DNA of 64,000 nt from Semisulcospira habei (GCA_036245525.1 BTPG01000001.1:179702749-179766748), one strand, 5' to 3'. Shown: positions 23,257 to 35,363, counted from the stretch's first letter. The notes: generated by a model from the sequence alone, not told the origin. A program made the numbers and translations.

Positions 23257-26016
23257 GTGTTCAATGACACAAATATTCATGTTCTGAAACGCTGGAGAAA
23301 GGCCTTGTCGGTTCGCTATGTTCACCTTCTAGAGTCCACTAACAGTGGGTTTGACGTGACTTGGAAGGATGTGGACTTTGACAATAACACTATCGACCGC
23401 ACTGACTTCAGTGTTCGTACAAGGGCAGCAGGAATTCCTAATACACTTGCCAAGACATTCGTACAAGTGAAACGGGCGGGCGTCAACTACATTACTGTGA
23501 CCCTGTATTACAAACGGAAGCGTAGCATGGGAGAAACCTGTCTGATCCAGGGAATACGAGCTGAAGAGTGGGTGAAGACGGAATTCCACCAGCTGTGTGC
23601 CCTGGTCAGGTCACTACAGAACGGGAACTTTAACGAAGATGATGTGCCCCCGCCAACATTCAGTCACCTACCCCTGTGTTCTAGCTGCGAGCCACAGCAC
23701 CCCCCATATCCACACCAGTCCTCATCCTCCACTGAGGCGAGGGATATCAGGGTTGTTAGCAACCAGACCACATCACCCTTCACAGTCACACCATCCTTCA
23801 CCTCCCCCACCATCTCCCCTAGCGCATCACGTGGGTTGTTGCTCGACGTCTCCTTGGCAGACACTCCCATCACTCCCACCCGCTCCACTCTAACGGAAAC
23901 CTCAGGAGTTTCGCTCCTAATGCTGATACCGAAGGGGGATAACATGCTAAGACCGATCTCGCCCCAGCACTTGTCATCGTCGGCAGATCATGTCTCCTTT
24001 ACAGCCACACCCCCTACAGATTCAGCGTGTGTTGTTCCTGTTATTGCAGCCGTGAATGATTTGCAAGTGTCATCTCCTGGCATGCAAACCCTCCTTCCCG
24101 CAACTGACTTTGAGATCAGCCCGTCAGAGGCAGAGTTACACACCGTGACTTTGCCCCCTGCGTCTCGACCAGCTTCCTGTCCACCTGAGATAACCAACAG
24201 CAGCGACCCAGGTATGACCCAGACAGCCGCTCATGTTACCTCCATAAACACCGTGCTCCCTCTCCGACATCTTGCCGCTCTACCAGCACTACAGAATTCA
24301 TCACAGTTGTACTCCCGCCTACACGATGCTCTTAATATCATCGCGGGTCTTCGTGCTGATGTAGACACTTTGTTTAAAGGGCTGTCAGCGGCTCTCGTCA
24401 AGATTGATCAACTTGACAGCCACATCCGCGATGAAGCAGTGAGGAGAGCCAAGGATCTGCAAGCCACAGAGTCCTGCATGGGCGAGATATTGTCTAGTCT
24501 CGACGAAAGGATAAATAGTGTCGAATCAGCTCAACACGCTATGGACAGCACTGTAAACGGTTTATCCACGGCTAAACAGAATCACAAGCAGCGCCTCCGA
24601 GATCTGCAAAAGAAACTGAACAAAGCATCAGCCCATACAAACAGTCGATCAGTGACTGATAACTCTGACAGTACACCTACACCTCTGTCTGCTGACCTTG
24701 ACAGCAGTACCTCTCAGAGGTGTGCAATGGACATATCCCCACTCTCCGCCCCTCCGCTTCTTACACAAGACGACATCATGGCTGTGTCCCTCCAGGCTAT
24801 GAGAGTGGGTGAGAACGAAAGCCGGGAACGCCGCATTCCTGTCCGGATAACCGCCGGCCAGCCCGAGATCATCAACCAAACTACTGAAGCCAGCTGCGAA
24901 CAGCAGCAAAACAACAGACCGTCTCACAGGCTGTCTCCAGAGGAACAGATACTTCAACACTCGGTATTCGCCGACACCAATACTCTAGTTATCGGAGACT
25001 CCGTTGTTCACTACATCAAGGCGGAGAAGATGTCTACGTACCCAGAGGAAAAGGTGCAGGTCATATCTGTGTCTGGCCTGAAAACGCCCCACCTGATTGG
25101 CTGGCTCCGGAGTCAAGAACCCTCTCACACAGTCTCTCTTGTGACCTTCCATGTCGGAGTGAACGACTGTAAGCAGACAGAAGTGACCAGCGCTGTGTGG
25201 GACCAGCTTGCCCGGCAATGTCGGTGGGTATTCCCCAGCGCATGCATCCAAGCTTCCTCCATTCTGCCAGCCCAGCGGGGACAACAGTTGAACAGGTCTA
25301 TTACTGCCTCCAACGGAAACCTATACCACATGTGCAAAAAGCGTGGGGTAACATTTGTGGACAACACGCTGATTTTCTCCACTACAGATGGATTTCCGCG
25401 CAAAAGGCTCTACAGGCGCAGTGACCCAATCCACCCTAGCCGGCAGGGCACAATTAGCTTGGCCATTAACGTGAAAAGGGGTGGGGTGCCTCCTGACACC
25501 TCCACAGCCATCCGTGCTCCGAGCAGTGGCCGGGACCGTGGTGAGAGGCGTAGCGGCAACTCTCAAGAACTGTATTCTGAAATTGTGGCAGGGACTGCGT
25601 CCTCTACATCTACTTCCTACCCAGGATCACAGTATGATGCAAATAGCCACCAGATAACACGAGACTGTTTCAACAGCACATCTCAACAGCAACAACGATG
25701 GGCCTGTTCAGCTTTTGTCCCCTCTGGGCTGGCGGAAGGGAGGCAAGCCGGACACATGCTGATACAAGACATGTCACCCCCACAGCAACAGGAGGCACCA
25801 GATCAACAGTTCGTGACTATGTGGCAGTCACCTAACATACTGCAGTTCCCGACAGTTCCTGCAATGTACCCGCAGTATCGTGCGGCGCCAACGGACCACT
25901 TTTCGGGGAACACTATGGCGCAACCCTACCCATTTAACGTCACCGCACCGGCACACACTCCGTATACACACCACGACGTCTGGGCTCAGTACAATCGCCC
26001 AGCTTGTGTTTACTGA
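23257..26016 (+). CDS. LINE ORF1 with SGNH esterase domain
   Basis: 919 residues, uninterrupted. The first ~125 residues form a basic, strand-rich region, followed by a long Ser/Thr/Pro-rich linker and a coiled-coil-like segment (about 365-460). The esterase domain starts near residue 578 with VIGDSV (nucleophile Ser), followed by HVGVNDC near 632 and DPIHPS near 722, giving the block I, GxND and DxxH signature of SGNH hydrolases. ORF1 esterases are known from CR1 and L2 LINEs, where they may act on membranes or the particle. The C-terminal ~190 residues are low complexity. Confidence 0.82.
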   Translation: MFNDTNIHVLKRWRKALSVRYVHLLESTNSGFDVTWKDVDFDNNTIDRTDFSVRTRAAGIPNTLAKTFVQVKRAGVNYITVTLYYKRKRSMGETCLIQGIRAEEWVKTEFHQLCALVRSLQNGNFNEDDVPPPTFSHLPLCSSCEPQHPPYPHQSSSSTEARDIRVVSNQTTSPFTVTPSFTSPTISPSASRGLLLDVSLADTPITPTRSTLTETSGVSLLMLIPKGDNMLRPISPQHLSSSADHVSFTATPPTDSACVVPVIAAVNDLQVSSPGMQTLLPATDFEISPSEAELHTVTLPPASRPASCPPEITNSSDPGMTQTAAHVTSINTVLPLRHLAALPALQNSSQLYSRLHDALNIIAGLRADVDTLFKGLSAALVKIDQLDSHIRDEAVRRAKDLQATESCMGEILSSLDERINSVESAQHAMDSTVNGLSTAKQNHKQRLRDLQKKLNKASAHTNSRSVTDNSDSTPTPLSADLDSSTSQRCAMDISPLSAPPLLTQDDIMAVSLQAMRVGENESRERRIPVRITAGQPEIINQTTEASCEQQQNNRPSHRLSPEEQILQHSVFADTNTLVIGDSVVHYIKAEKMSTYPEEKVQVISVSGLKTPHLIGWLRSQEPSHTVSLVTFHVGVNDCKQTEVTSAVWDQLARQCRWVFPSACIQASSILPAQRGQQLNRSITASNGNLYHMCKKRGVTFVDNTLIFSTTDGFPRKRLYRRSDPIHPSRQGTISLAINVKRGGVPPDTSTAIRAPSSGRDRGERRSGNSQELYSEIVAGTASSTSTSYPGSQYDANSHQITRDCFNSTSQQQQRWACSAFVPSGLAEGRQAGHMLIQDMSPPQQQEAPDQQFVTMWQSPNILQFPTVPAMYPQYRAAPTDHFSGNTMAQPYPFNVTAPAHTPYTHHDVWAQYNRPACVY

Positions 26017-26580
26017 GACTATAACCAGAGCATCCTCCTATATACATCTATTAAACATTATATTCTATGAATTGTCTGTTGGGCCAGTTGTTCAGCAGAA
26101 TTTCAGTGACTAGACATTGCTTCCTAAGTGATCTCTTACATCATACACATTGCTTCCTAAGTGATCTCCTACATCATAGACATTGCTTTCTAATTAATCT
26201 CTTATATCGTGTGCGCACTATAATGGTGTTTCCTATCCTTCGTCTATAACTACATCAGTAACATTATCAGTACGAGAATACATAATTTACATTTTAAGCG
26301 ATTTGGGACGCTGTTTAGGTATCTTTGTGTAAGCGTACCACACATCGAGTGCACGGTGACACTATTTTTTTCTTGTGTGTTTCCCAGCACACCATCAGTC
26401 ATAAGCGATTATTGACGCCTTTTGGAAAACTTCGAGTAACTCTTCATCTACTGGACAGTTGGTCAAGACACATTGAACTTGTAGTGTGTCAACGTAAAGA
26501 CTGCCTTGTTTTTCCTCGTCTGCACTGAAAAACAACACACGTCTATACAATAATATATATCTTTTGCTCTTGGTTCATAG

Positions 26581-29435
26581 GTGTTGATTTATTGTTATCT
26601 TTCTACATCAGTTATGTCTACAGATAAGCCTGATACGCATCATTTGCTTATAGGACATTTAAATATATATCATTTGTATAACAAAGTTCCAGATTTATGT
26701 GTGATGTTGAGTCAACCAAACGCTTTCCATGTGTTTGGAATAACTGAATCACGATTGTGCTCTAACATCAGTGATGATGCCATTTCTATCCCGGGTTTTC
26801 ATGTATTTCGTCGCGATCCTGTTTCCCCTAAACACACGGGTATAGCCGTGTATTTAAACAATTCAATTAGAGATTGCGCTCGAAGAAGGACAGATCTAGA
26901 ATCAGACCTAGTGGAAAGCGTTTGGATTGAACTAAAAGCAAGCAAAGCCACCCCATTATTAATCTGCTTTGTTTATCGAAATCCCTCAGCCACTTTTGAA
27001 TGGTATGACACATTTACGGAAATGATGGACAATGCAACCAAATGTACTTCTGATCTATTAATCTTAGGCGACTTTAACATCAATTTGTTTTCTTCCAATC
27101 CTGCTTGGGAAACTACTCTTACTTTGTTTGGTCTCAAACAGTTGGTCACTAAAGCAACAAAAGTAACTGCCAATTCCTCAACATTGATCGACCATATTTA
27201 CACAAACAACAAGACTAGAGTATTAGGGGTGCAGGTGCCCGAGGTTGCTATTAGTGACCATTATCCCGTCTGTTGTAGCTGGGCTCTGAAAGGTGACCGA
27301 CGCCCCAAAAAATCACCAACACATCACTATTAAATTCAGATCTTATAAACACTTTAACAAAGATGTTTTCCTATCGGATCTCTGTCAAGTATGTTTCAGT
27401 CACGTTTATAATTACACGGATCCCAATTCTGCGCTTGCAGAATGGTATGAGCTTTTTCTAAGTGTACTGGATAAACATGCACCATACCGAGAAAAACGTG
27501 TAAAAAGTGCACAGCCTCCCTTGTGGTTAAATAAAGATATCAAGGATGCTATGTCACTTCGTAATGAACTTAAAAAACACAAGGAATTTGATGCCTATCG
27601 TAAACAGCGAAATAAGGTAAAATATCTTGTTCGTGAAGCCCAAAAGTGTCACTTTAAAAGGATCATTGATGAGAAAAGGGACACAGTTACAGTGTGGCGC
27701 GCCCTGAACACATTTACAAAATCTAAACAAAAACCGGCATGCACCAGTGTTTCAGCAGATACATTTAATAAACATTTACTATCTGCTGCTGATGTCCTAT
27801 TACAAAGTTGTCCAAACATGTCACAAATATCAGATGTACTTGATAAATTCTGTGCTGAAAAGCTCAGTCAAGTATTTTCAACATTCCTGTTATAACGGTT
27901 TATGACGTTGGTAAAACGATATCTCAGCTAAAAAATAAGAGATCAACTGGTCATGACGGCATTAGTACTGCAATACTAAAACTAGCTCTCCCATATGTCG
28001 TTGATTCTCTGACGTATATTTACAATCTTTGTATTCGACAGGGAACATTTCCGTCCAGCCTAAAGAAAGCAAAAGTCATTCCTTTGCCCAAAACTAAAGA
28101 TCTTTCTGAGCCAAATAACTTTAGGCCCATTTCCTTACTTTCGACTTTGTCGAAACCAATAGAAAAACATATTCACCATCATTTACAACAGTTCCTGGAA
28201 AATCAAGTTTTACACCCCTTGCAATCAGGCTTTCGACAACACCATTCTTGTCATACAGCGCTGATTCATCTGATTGATAGATGGCTCGATGCAATGAACA
28301 AACTGCGAACGACAGGGACAGTATTCTTAGATTTTAGCAAAGCTTTCGACTTAGTCAATCATAATCTACTTATACAGAAACTTTGAGCATATAGGCTTAG
28401 TAGCAACGCTGTGGCGTTTTTTCAGTCATACCTAGAGAATAGAACTCAATTTGTTCTTGTAAATGGCGAACAATCTGCAGAGGGTATAATTCGTCATGGT
28501 GTGCCACAGGGATCAATACTCGGCCCCTTATTATTTTCTCTTTTATAAATGATCTTCCTCTACATATTTCTCCCACTGGAGTCACCTGCAGCCTTTTTGC
28601 AGATGATGGCACATTAGACTTTTCTGATGCAAATGTTTTCAGTGTCAACCTCACCCTTCAGCAGGGTCTAAATGCTACATCAAAATGGTGTGCGGATAAT
28701 TTCATGATTCCAAACACTGGTAAAACAAAATGCATGCTCGTCGCCACCAGACAAAAACATCAGCTCAATCCCCCTCCTTTGAACTTGTTTCTGGGATCAG
28801 AAAAAATTCAGCAAGTTAAAGAACATCGAGTACTTGGCACACACATTGATAACTGTCTCAGCTGGCAGAGCCAAACAGATAAGATATGCAAGGTGGTCTC
28901 AAGAAATTTGTTTCTTCTTGCTAAACTAAAATATTTCACTGACAGAAAAACAAGACAACTATTCTATAATGCACACATTAAATCGCATATTGATTATGTC
29001 TCATCTGTGTGGGATGGCTGTAGCGATGCAAATTTAAAAAGATTAAACTCACTCCATAGGCGAGCAGCGAAACTTATATTAGATAAAAACATTCCACAAC
29101 AAAGCAGTACCGACGAAAAACTTGCTTTACTTCATATGCTCCCTCTCCGTCAACACTTTGTTTTTAACAAGTTAGTAATGGTATATAAGGCCACAGTAGG
29201 AAAAACACCAGCTTACATATCTAATCTTTTCAAGACTTGTAGCACACCCTACAACACACGTAACAACGACCTGGTAGTTCCAAAGCCCAGAATAGACATA
29301 TTCAAGACGTCTTTTTCTTACTCGGGTACAATACTGTGGAACGCACTCCCCAAAAAGATTAAATCAGCACAGTCTGTGAGCTCCTTCAAAGCCCAACTAC
29401 TACAATATTTACTCAGAAATAATCGAACAGATTAG
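26581..29435 (+). pseudogene. LINE ORF2: AP endonuclease and reverse transcriptase (broken)
   Basis: The endonuclease is open from 26581 (GHLNIYHL; GITESRL; VYRNPS; LGDFNINL; SDHYPV) to 27333. The reading then shifts to another frame near 27300, stops at 27895 and resumes. RT signatures follow: [37 protein letters not shown] and FADDGTL. A stop at 28384-28386 and frame changes near 28545 interrupt the RT. The last part is open from 28704 to 29435. At least four lesions, so no functional product. Confidence 0.87.
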
Positions 29436-29551
29436 ATGTACTCTACAAACTTTATTAATAGTATCATAAAGATGATCATTAATTCTGATTCCGTATCATG
29501 CTACTTTGATCTGCTATCATACATTCAACTTGCATCATATTTGCACGCTCA

Positions 29552-29552
29552 A

Positions 29553-29638
<86 letters not shown>

Positions 29639-29703
29639 TTGTAACGCATCACTCGAGTAATAGCCGTCATGCGTTATCCTTGTGCTGCCTTACATCTGAC
29701 TCA

Positions 29704-29787
<84 letters not shown>

Positions 29788-29937
29788 TGCAACGCATCAC
29801 TCGAGTAATGACCGTCTCGCATTACTCTTGCGCTGCATTGCATCTGGCACACATGTATGCTTGCATGTGTGAATGTAACGCATGACTCGAGTAACAGGCA
29901 CCATGCATTACCCTTGTGCTGCCTTACATCTGACTGA

Positions 29938-30017
<80 letters not shown>

Positions 30018-30721
30018 TTTTTTTTTTGTTTTGTTTTTTTTTCCTCCAATTTCTCAATAGTTACAGTTGATGGTTAGTGTTCAATAGTTTACATTTGAAG
30101 TTTTAACTTTACTCCTTCAGTTTTTAGTTGAAATCTTAAAGAGTTAACATTTTTCATATAATCTATGATCATCTTTATGTTTATTTAAATCTATTGTATG
30201 TGCAGGTGTGAGTATGTGTGCGTGTGTGTGTGTGCGTGCGTGCGTGATTGTAACGCCTCACTTGAGTAACAGTCACCATGCGTTACCCTTGTGCTGCCTT
30301 ACATCTGACTGAATGTGTGTGTGTGTGTGTGTGTAACGCATCACTCGAGTAATGCGTGTTTTACTTTATTCTTGTGTTGCCTTACAACTAGCATACGTGT
30401 GCGCAACAGCCGCCGTATGTCAGTATGTGTCTCTGTGTGTGTATGTATGATATTTTCAATTCCTCAATAGTTACAGTTGATGTTTAGTGTTCAATAGTGT
30501 ACTTTTGAAGTTTTAAGTTTACTCATTCAGTTTTTAGTTGAAATTTTAGAGTTAATATTCTTTCATATAATCTATGATTACTTTTAGGTTTATTTAAATG
30601 TAATGTATGCGCATGCGTGAGTATGTGTGCGTCTGTGTGTGTGGGTGCGTGCGTGATTGTAACGCATCACTTGAGTAATAGGCACCATGCGTTACCCTTG
30701 TGCTGCCTTACATCTGACTGA

Positions 30722-30755
<34 letters not shown>

Positions 30756-30831
30756 ATTTGTGTGCATTTGTGTGTGCGTGTGTGTGTGCGTGTGTGTACG
30801 TGTGTGTGTGTGTGTGTGCGCGCGCGCGAAA
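29552..30831 (+). repeat. (TG)n blocks alternating with a hairpin unit in LINE 3' UTR
   Basis: Long (TG)n tracts (29552-29637, 29706-29787, 29938-30014, 30313-30334, 30724-30753 and others) alternate with a conserved ~75-bp unit. That unit reads gtaacgcatcactcgagtaa...atgcgttaccc, then ttgtgctgccttacatctgact, in about five or six copies. Each unit has inverted arms taacgcat / atgcgtta, so it can fold into a stem-loop. A second direct repeat, beginning at 'ctcaatagttacagttgatg' (near 30051 and 30463), lies between. The spread is probably by slippage and recombination. Confidence 0.85.
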
Positions 30832-30839
30832 TATTTCTG

Positions 30840-30877
<38 letters not shown>

Positions 30878-30999
30878 CCTCTCTTCTTTTTATTTTTATT
30901 TATTTGTCATGTTATCTTTTCTGCTGTTATATTTATTTAAAATGTTATTAAGGACAGACATGTAAAAAGGCCTGCGTGCCTACTGTCTTCATCCTTAGA

Positions 31000-31034
31000 A
31001 AATAAAGTTTCAATTCAATTCAATTCAATTCAAT
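31000..31034 (+). terminator. LINE 3' end: AATAAA and (TTCAA)n tail
   Basis: AAATAAAG precedes five TTCAA-type units that end at the polB junction. Short tandem-repeat tails are normal for CR1/L2-group LINEs. AATAAA could act as poly(A) signal. Confidence 0.7.
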
Positions 31035-32987
31035 GCAGGCTGTTGATGAATCTTACAAAAACATAAGTTGTATAGCGCAGACAACTGAGAAATATTTGAC
31101 TTTTAGGTTAGACAAATTATCATTTTATGACTCCATGCAACATTTGTCTTTAGGTCTTGCTAGTCTGGCAGAAGGTCTGACTGAGTATCCAATAACAAGT
31201 AAATATTTTGAACCAGACTTGATTAAGAAAGGTGTGTAGCCATATGAGTACATTGATCATTGGGTTGTGTTTGAGGAAACAAGACTGCCACCAAAAGAGA
31301 AATTTTATTCTACACTTAATGGTAAAGGTCTTTCTGACTGATTACCAGCATGCACTTGATGCATGGGGGAAGTTAGGGTGTCAGACAATTGGTGACTACC
31401 ATGACCAGTACTTGAAAGCTGACGTTTGTTTGCTAGCAGACGTATTTGAAAGTTACCGTGAAAAGGGTTTGTTACACTACAAGTTTGACCCGGCTTGTTA
31501 CATAACTAGTCCTGGCATGACATGGGATGCATTTTTGAAATCCAGTAAGATATCTATAGACCTGTTGTCTGATCGTACGATGGGTGAAATGGTGGAACGT
31601 GGATTGAGGGGAGGGATTAGTATTGCAGCGAACAATTATGCAAAAGCAAATAATAAATATATGGACGGTCATGGTGACCTTGGGTTTGACCCCTCAAGGT
31701 CAAGGTCATTCATTACCTATGTAGACGCTAACAATTTGTATGGCTGGGCGATGTGTGAGTTATTGCCCTTGAAAAACTTTTGTCTGCATGATTTGTCACA
31801 GTATGATGTAACAGAGTCAGGGTTAACAAACTATATTATGACTCTTGACCAAAACGATCCGAAGGGTTGGATCTTTGAAGTAGACCTGGAGTATCCACAC
31901 CATCTACACGATTACCATAATGATTATCCATTAGCTGGTGAAAAAATGAGTATGACAGGTAAAAAAGAAGACACCAAACTTGTGCCAAATTTGAATGACA
32001 AATTCAATTACGTTTGCCACTATCGATTGCTGCAGTTTTACATCAGACACGGGTTAGTACTAAAGAAAGTTCACAGAGGAATTCAATTTGATCAGAGTGC
32101 TTTCATGAAAGATTACATAATGAAGAACACAACATTGCGTGCAAGGGACGGCAACACTGCATTTGACAAAGACTTCTTTAAGCTTATGAACAATGCCTGT
32201 TTTGGCAAGACAATGGAAAATCCTCATCACCGCAAAGACGTGAGACTTGTCACAACTGAATCGGGTGCAATTAAACTTACAGGTAAACCACAGTACACAG
32301 GGTACAAAGAGTTTCATTCATCATTGTATGCAGTGTCACTCAAAAAAAAGATTGTTAAACTGGACAAGCCAGTATTCATTGGTATGGCAATTCTTGAATT
32401 ATCAAAACTGTTGATGCTTGAATTTTATTATGATTACTTTAAACCAAAGTATCCTGAGTGGCGTCTGCTATACACTGACACTGACTCTATGATCATTGAT
32501 GTGTGTACTGAAGACTTTTATGAAGACATGAAAACAGAACTACACATGTATCCGACTACCCTAAGGATCATCCACTGTTTAGCACACAAAACAAGAAAGT
32601 GCCTGGAAAGTTTAAGGATGAACTGAACGGTGTGCCAATAGTTGAGTACGTTGGTCTGAGATCCAAAATGTATTCTATACTGCACCAAAAGGGAAGTCAG
32701 TCAAAAGCCAAAGGAATAAAAAAAAAACAGCGATAAAAAATAAAGACATCCGTCATGAACATTACAAGCAAGTGTTAGATGGTGCATTAATGCCTGATTA
32801 TCCAAACAAGTCACTGAGATCAAACAAACATAATCTTGAAATGATTCAAACACATAAAAAGTCACTTGCAGTTGGGGACACGAAACGAGTGTTTCACAGT
32901 AAAGAGAAGGCTTATGCACCTGGTCATTACAGGCTCAAGTTATCTGAAGACATAGCCGATGAACTGGTTGATGAATTAATTGATGAG

Positions 32988-33952
32988 TTAGTTACTGAAA
33001 TGAGCAACGGTGTCTGGGGGAATAATCTGTAATTCTTCTCTGACAAATGCCCTTTGGGGTGCAGGGTCATAAGGTAATATATTGTTGCGTCAGGACCGGG
33101 GACTATTTTTTTTATATTGTGTACAGACGTTGACCAGATGGGGTCTGTCGCTCTGCGCTTCACGTCGTTCTCAGCCTCCCCTGGCTGATATAAATATCTC
33201 ACCTGTTTAGTAAACAAACTTGTGTCTGGTGCTGGGGTTGGTCCTGCTTTTGGCTCTGTAATTGTTTTCAATTTAATAGCATCAGCAGGTTTTAAGCGTA
33301 AGCCATGTCCTTCATTGTTCATTGCTTTTATCACATGTGGCAATCTCTTTACCCACTCAGTGTTCCGGGTGTCATGCATGAGTTCCTTTGAATACTGGTA
33401 ACTGAAAAGTCTCTCTGATAACTGTTTGTTAAAGTTCTCTACAATTGCCTGTGATCTGTGTACGCCTGGAATGCCTCGTCTGACTATTACGCCATGCTTC
33501 GCAAATAACTGATTAGCAGCACCTTTGAATTCAGATCCGTCATCAACTTGAACAAGTCTGGGGTATCTTAAAGGGCCTCGACTATATATTTTTGATAATG
33601 CTGTAACAACTGTTGTAGCTGTTTAGTCAGATATGGGTTCAGCGTCTTTATACCTTGAAGCTATGTCAACGACAGTCAAAGCGTACTTGTATCGTTTCTT
33701 TCTTATTGTATCATGTGGTAGGAACAGGAGGTCCATTTGATGTGTGTCATTGGGGGTAGTGTTTTCAAAATGGGGTCTAGATATCTTTCTTGGAGCAGGG
33801 AGATATATCTGCCAAATTGCCTGTCTCTGTAACCATTGTTTGACTTGATTGAGTGATATATCTCCGCCCACAGCGGCATGTAATTTCTGAATAGCTGTTG
33901 CTCCTTTCCAATAGCCTGATGGGGAGTAATATATTTTTGATAGTTTATTTTC
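32988..33952 (-). pseudogene. Polinton integrase, copy B (broken)
   Basis: Retroviral-type DDE integrase, homologous to the intact copy C protein. The catalytic motifs QMDLLF, VDDGSEF and IVENFNKQ are encoded. A TAA at 33620-33622 (AAA in copy C) and a late 1-bp deletion near 33078 inactivate it. Its usual ATG is lost and the frame is continuous with the upstream membrane-protein gene. The 3' end overlaps the 3' end of polB antisense by about 45 bp, exactly as in copy C. Confidence 0.88.
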
Positions 33953-34384
33953 TACCCGGGGTTCATTTCTTCTAGCAATATAAAGACCCGTAAAAAATAC
34001 AAATGTCATTCCCACTAGAACAAAGATTATTTCTCCATTTCTTTGTTCTGAGCTTGGTTGATAGTAGTCGCTAAGTTTTGATTTTGGGATAGACATGTCA
34101 TTACCTGTGACTAAAAAATACTCACGGATTGCTTCGTCTGTATTTGAAAACGTATGCTGTGCGTGACCTTCAAGCCTCAATCTTTCATTGATAAAATCAA
34201 GTTTCTCAATTCTATTCTTTTCATAATCCTGCTGGGCTTGAGCAAGTTTTTCAGATGCCTCATTGTGACGTTTCATTTCTTCTGCAGATTCCTCTCTGCC
34301 TACTTTTGAAAAGAGATAATTTGAGCCGCTGAATGCCAGAGTGTTGACCATTGCGCCTCCAATTATTACTGCCAAAGTCGCCAT
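33953..34384 (-). pseudogene. p144 membrane protein, copy B (fused to integrase)
   Basis: Homologue of the copy C protein (54423-54857). It has an N-terminal hydrophobic segment (ATLAVIIGGAMVNTLAFSG), a charged helical middle and a C-terminal membrane segment (IIFVLVGMTFVFFTGLYI). Its own stop is missing because of a 5-bp length difference, so it reads straight into the integrase. The coding region itself is intact. It is preceded by AAATAAAATTAAT-like sequence before the ATG. Confidence 0.72.
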
Positions 34385-34391
34385 ATTAATT

Positions 34392-34625
34392 TTATTTACA
34401 TAGAAACTTTTCGGGAATAATTCCCTGCTTGACAAGAAAATCTTTTGTCGCAATCGATGCTGTAACAACTACAATTAGCTTAGCGCTGTCTTCGAAATCT
34501 AACCTACTGAGGTCTGCTGATTTCATTTTGAGTAGATTTTTTCCTAGCATAGAATACGCTACTGCTAGTCCGCTGATTACGGCAGAATGATACACAAGAT
34601 TCATTATGTTCTTTGAGTCATTCAT
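34392..34625 (-). CDS. p77 small membrane protein, copy B (intact)
   Basis: 77 residues with two hydrophobic stretches, around residues 13-26 and 49-60 (KLIVVVTASIATKD). It lies 7 bp from the p144 start on the same strand, as in copy C. Function unknown. Its position among the membrane-protein genes suggests a role in the particle or a cell membrane. The copy C version is frameshifted. Confidence 0.65.
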   Translation of the reverse strand: MNDSKNIMNLVYHSAVISGLAVAYSMLGKNLLKMKSADLSRLDFEDSAKLIVVVTASIATKDFLVKQGIIPEKFLCK

Positions 34626-34660
34626 TTCTTAGGCAATAAAAATTAAAATAATAAATTTAT

Positions 34661-35150
34661 TTACTGCATATGAAATGGGTCGACAACTTTGGGTATTGTT
34701 GGTAATGTGGCGACTTCTGTTTTTGATGATGGAGTGTCTGATTTTTTGGTCACTGTACGAGTCTGTGGTTTGTATTTTTTGTATAATTGGTAACCTACGT
34801 AAACAAATCCGACAACAAATCCGGCAATTATATATTTTGTTGATTGAGGTTCGGAGTCAGGGTCAGGGTTAGACTTAGTTATTTGTCTCTCACTTTGATG
34901 AGGGAGTGACGGTATTGACACAAGTCCTGACGGTGCTGACAGTTCTGACGGTCCTGATGGTGTTGACGGTGGGTCAGATACATGAGCCTTTTCTGTTTGC
35001 ACTTGAAGCTGTAATTTTTTTTTGTCTATTATATTCGGCTAATCTTTTTCCAGCCTCAACCCTGCCTGGACTTTTAGTCTTCGTCACCGTTGAAACCTGT
35101 GTCAAAACAGGGTCGGGGTTCTGTTCTGGAGTCGTCTGGGTTTCGTCCAT
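34661..35150 (-). pseudogene. p146 single-pass membrane protein, copy B (frameshifted)
   Basis: Homologue of copy C 53706-54146. It starts at 35150 inside the end of p175. An extra A in an A-run near 35015 shifts the frame after the basic segment GKRLAEYNRQKK. The remainder holds a Ser/Pro-rich repeat-like linker, a membrane segment (YIIAGFVVGFVYVGYQLY) and a basic tail. Topology could be type II or C-tail exposed. Confidence 0.7.
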
Positions 35151-35363
35151 TTTCTTCTGCAGTAAAATTTATTTTGGAGAAATCAATATGACTCCCAGTA
35201 ACAAGTAAGGTTACCACAGGTGCAAGGTAATTTCCAAACTTGTAAAACATGAGGCATGCTAATTTACCAATTGAACTTGAACTAATAAGATTGCTTTCAA
35301 GGTCGTGTGATAGGCTGTCACAATCCACAGGTAGAAAGTGACTCACTGCTTTTGTGTATAGGC

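Larger units (their letters stand above)
20230..31032 (+). mobile_element. CR1/L2-like LINE inserted in polB
   Basis: Boundaries come from the break in polB homology. ATGC at 20226-20229 and 31033-31036 may be a short target duplication. Parts: a 5' UTR with an imperfect ~70-bp direct repeat (about 20408 and 20488); a nested RTE; ORF1 with an SGNH esterase; ORF2 with AP endonuclease and reverse transcriptase; a long repeat-rich 3' UTR; and a tail of (TTCAA)n at about 31010-31034. Esterase-bearing ORF1 points to the CR1/L2 group. ORF2 is broken, so it is inactive. Confidence 0.85.
18742..33032 (+). pseudogene. Protein-primed-type DNA polymerase B, copy B (split by LINE)
   Basis: The N-terminal part runs 18742 to about 20229 and the C-terminal part from 31033 to 33032, with a 10.8-kb LINE between. 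The start is set at the Met preceded by AATAAAA, matching copy C. Visible parts: an N-terminal domain with the NIQNKDNYCFMWCV segment; exonuclease motif YADFES; a Cys/His endonuclease VII-like segment (CWIC ... DHDHITGRYRGAAHNNCN); polymerase motifs DANNLYG, KLMNNACFG and YTDTDS. Further lesions after the LINE include a TAG near 31237 and frameshifts near 31335, 32550 and 32730. It would replicate the element. Confidence 0.9.

Noticed and set aside
29506..30070. Long Val/Cys or His/Thr repeat reading frames in TG/CA tracts
   Set aside because: They are translations of simple repeats with no start context or conservation.
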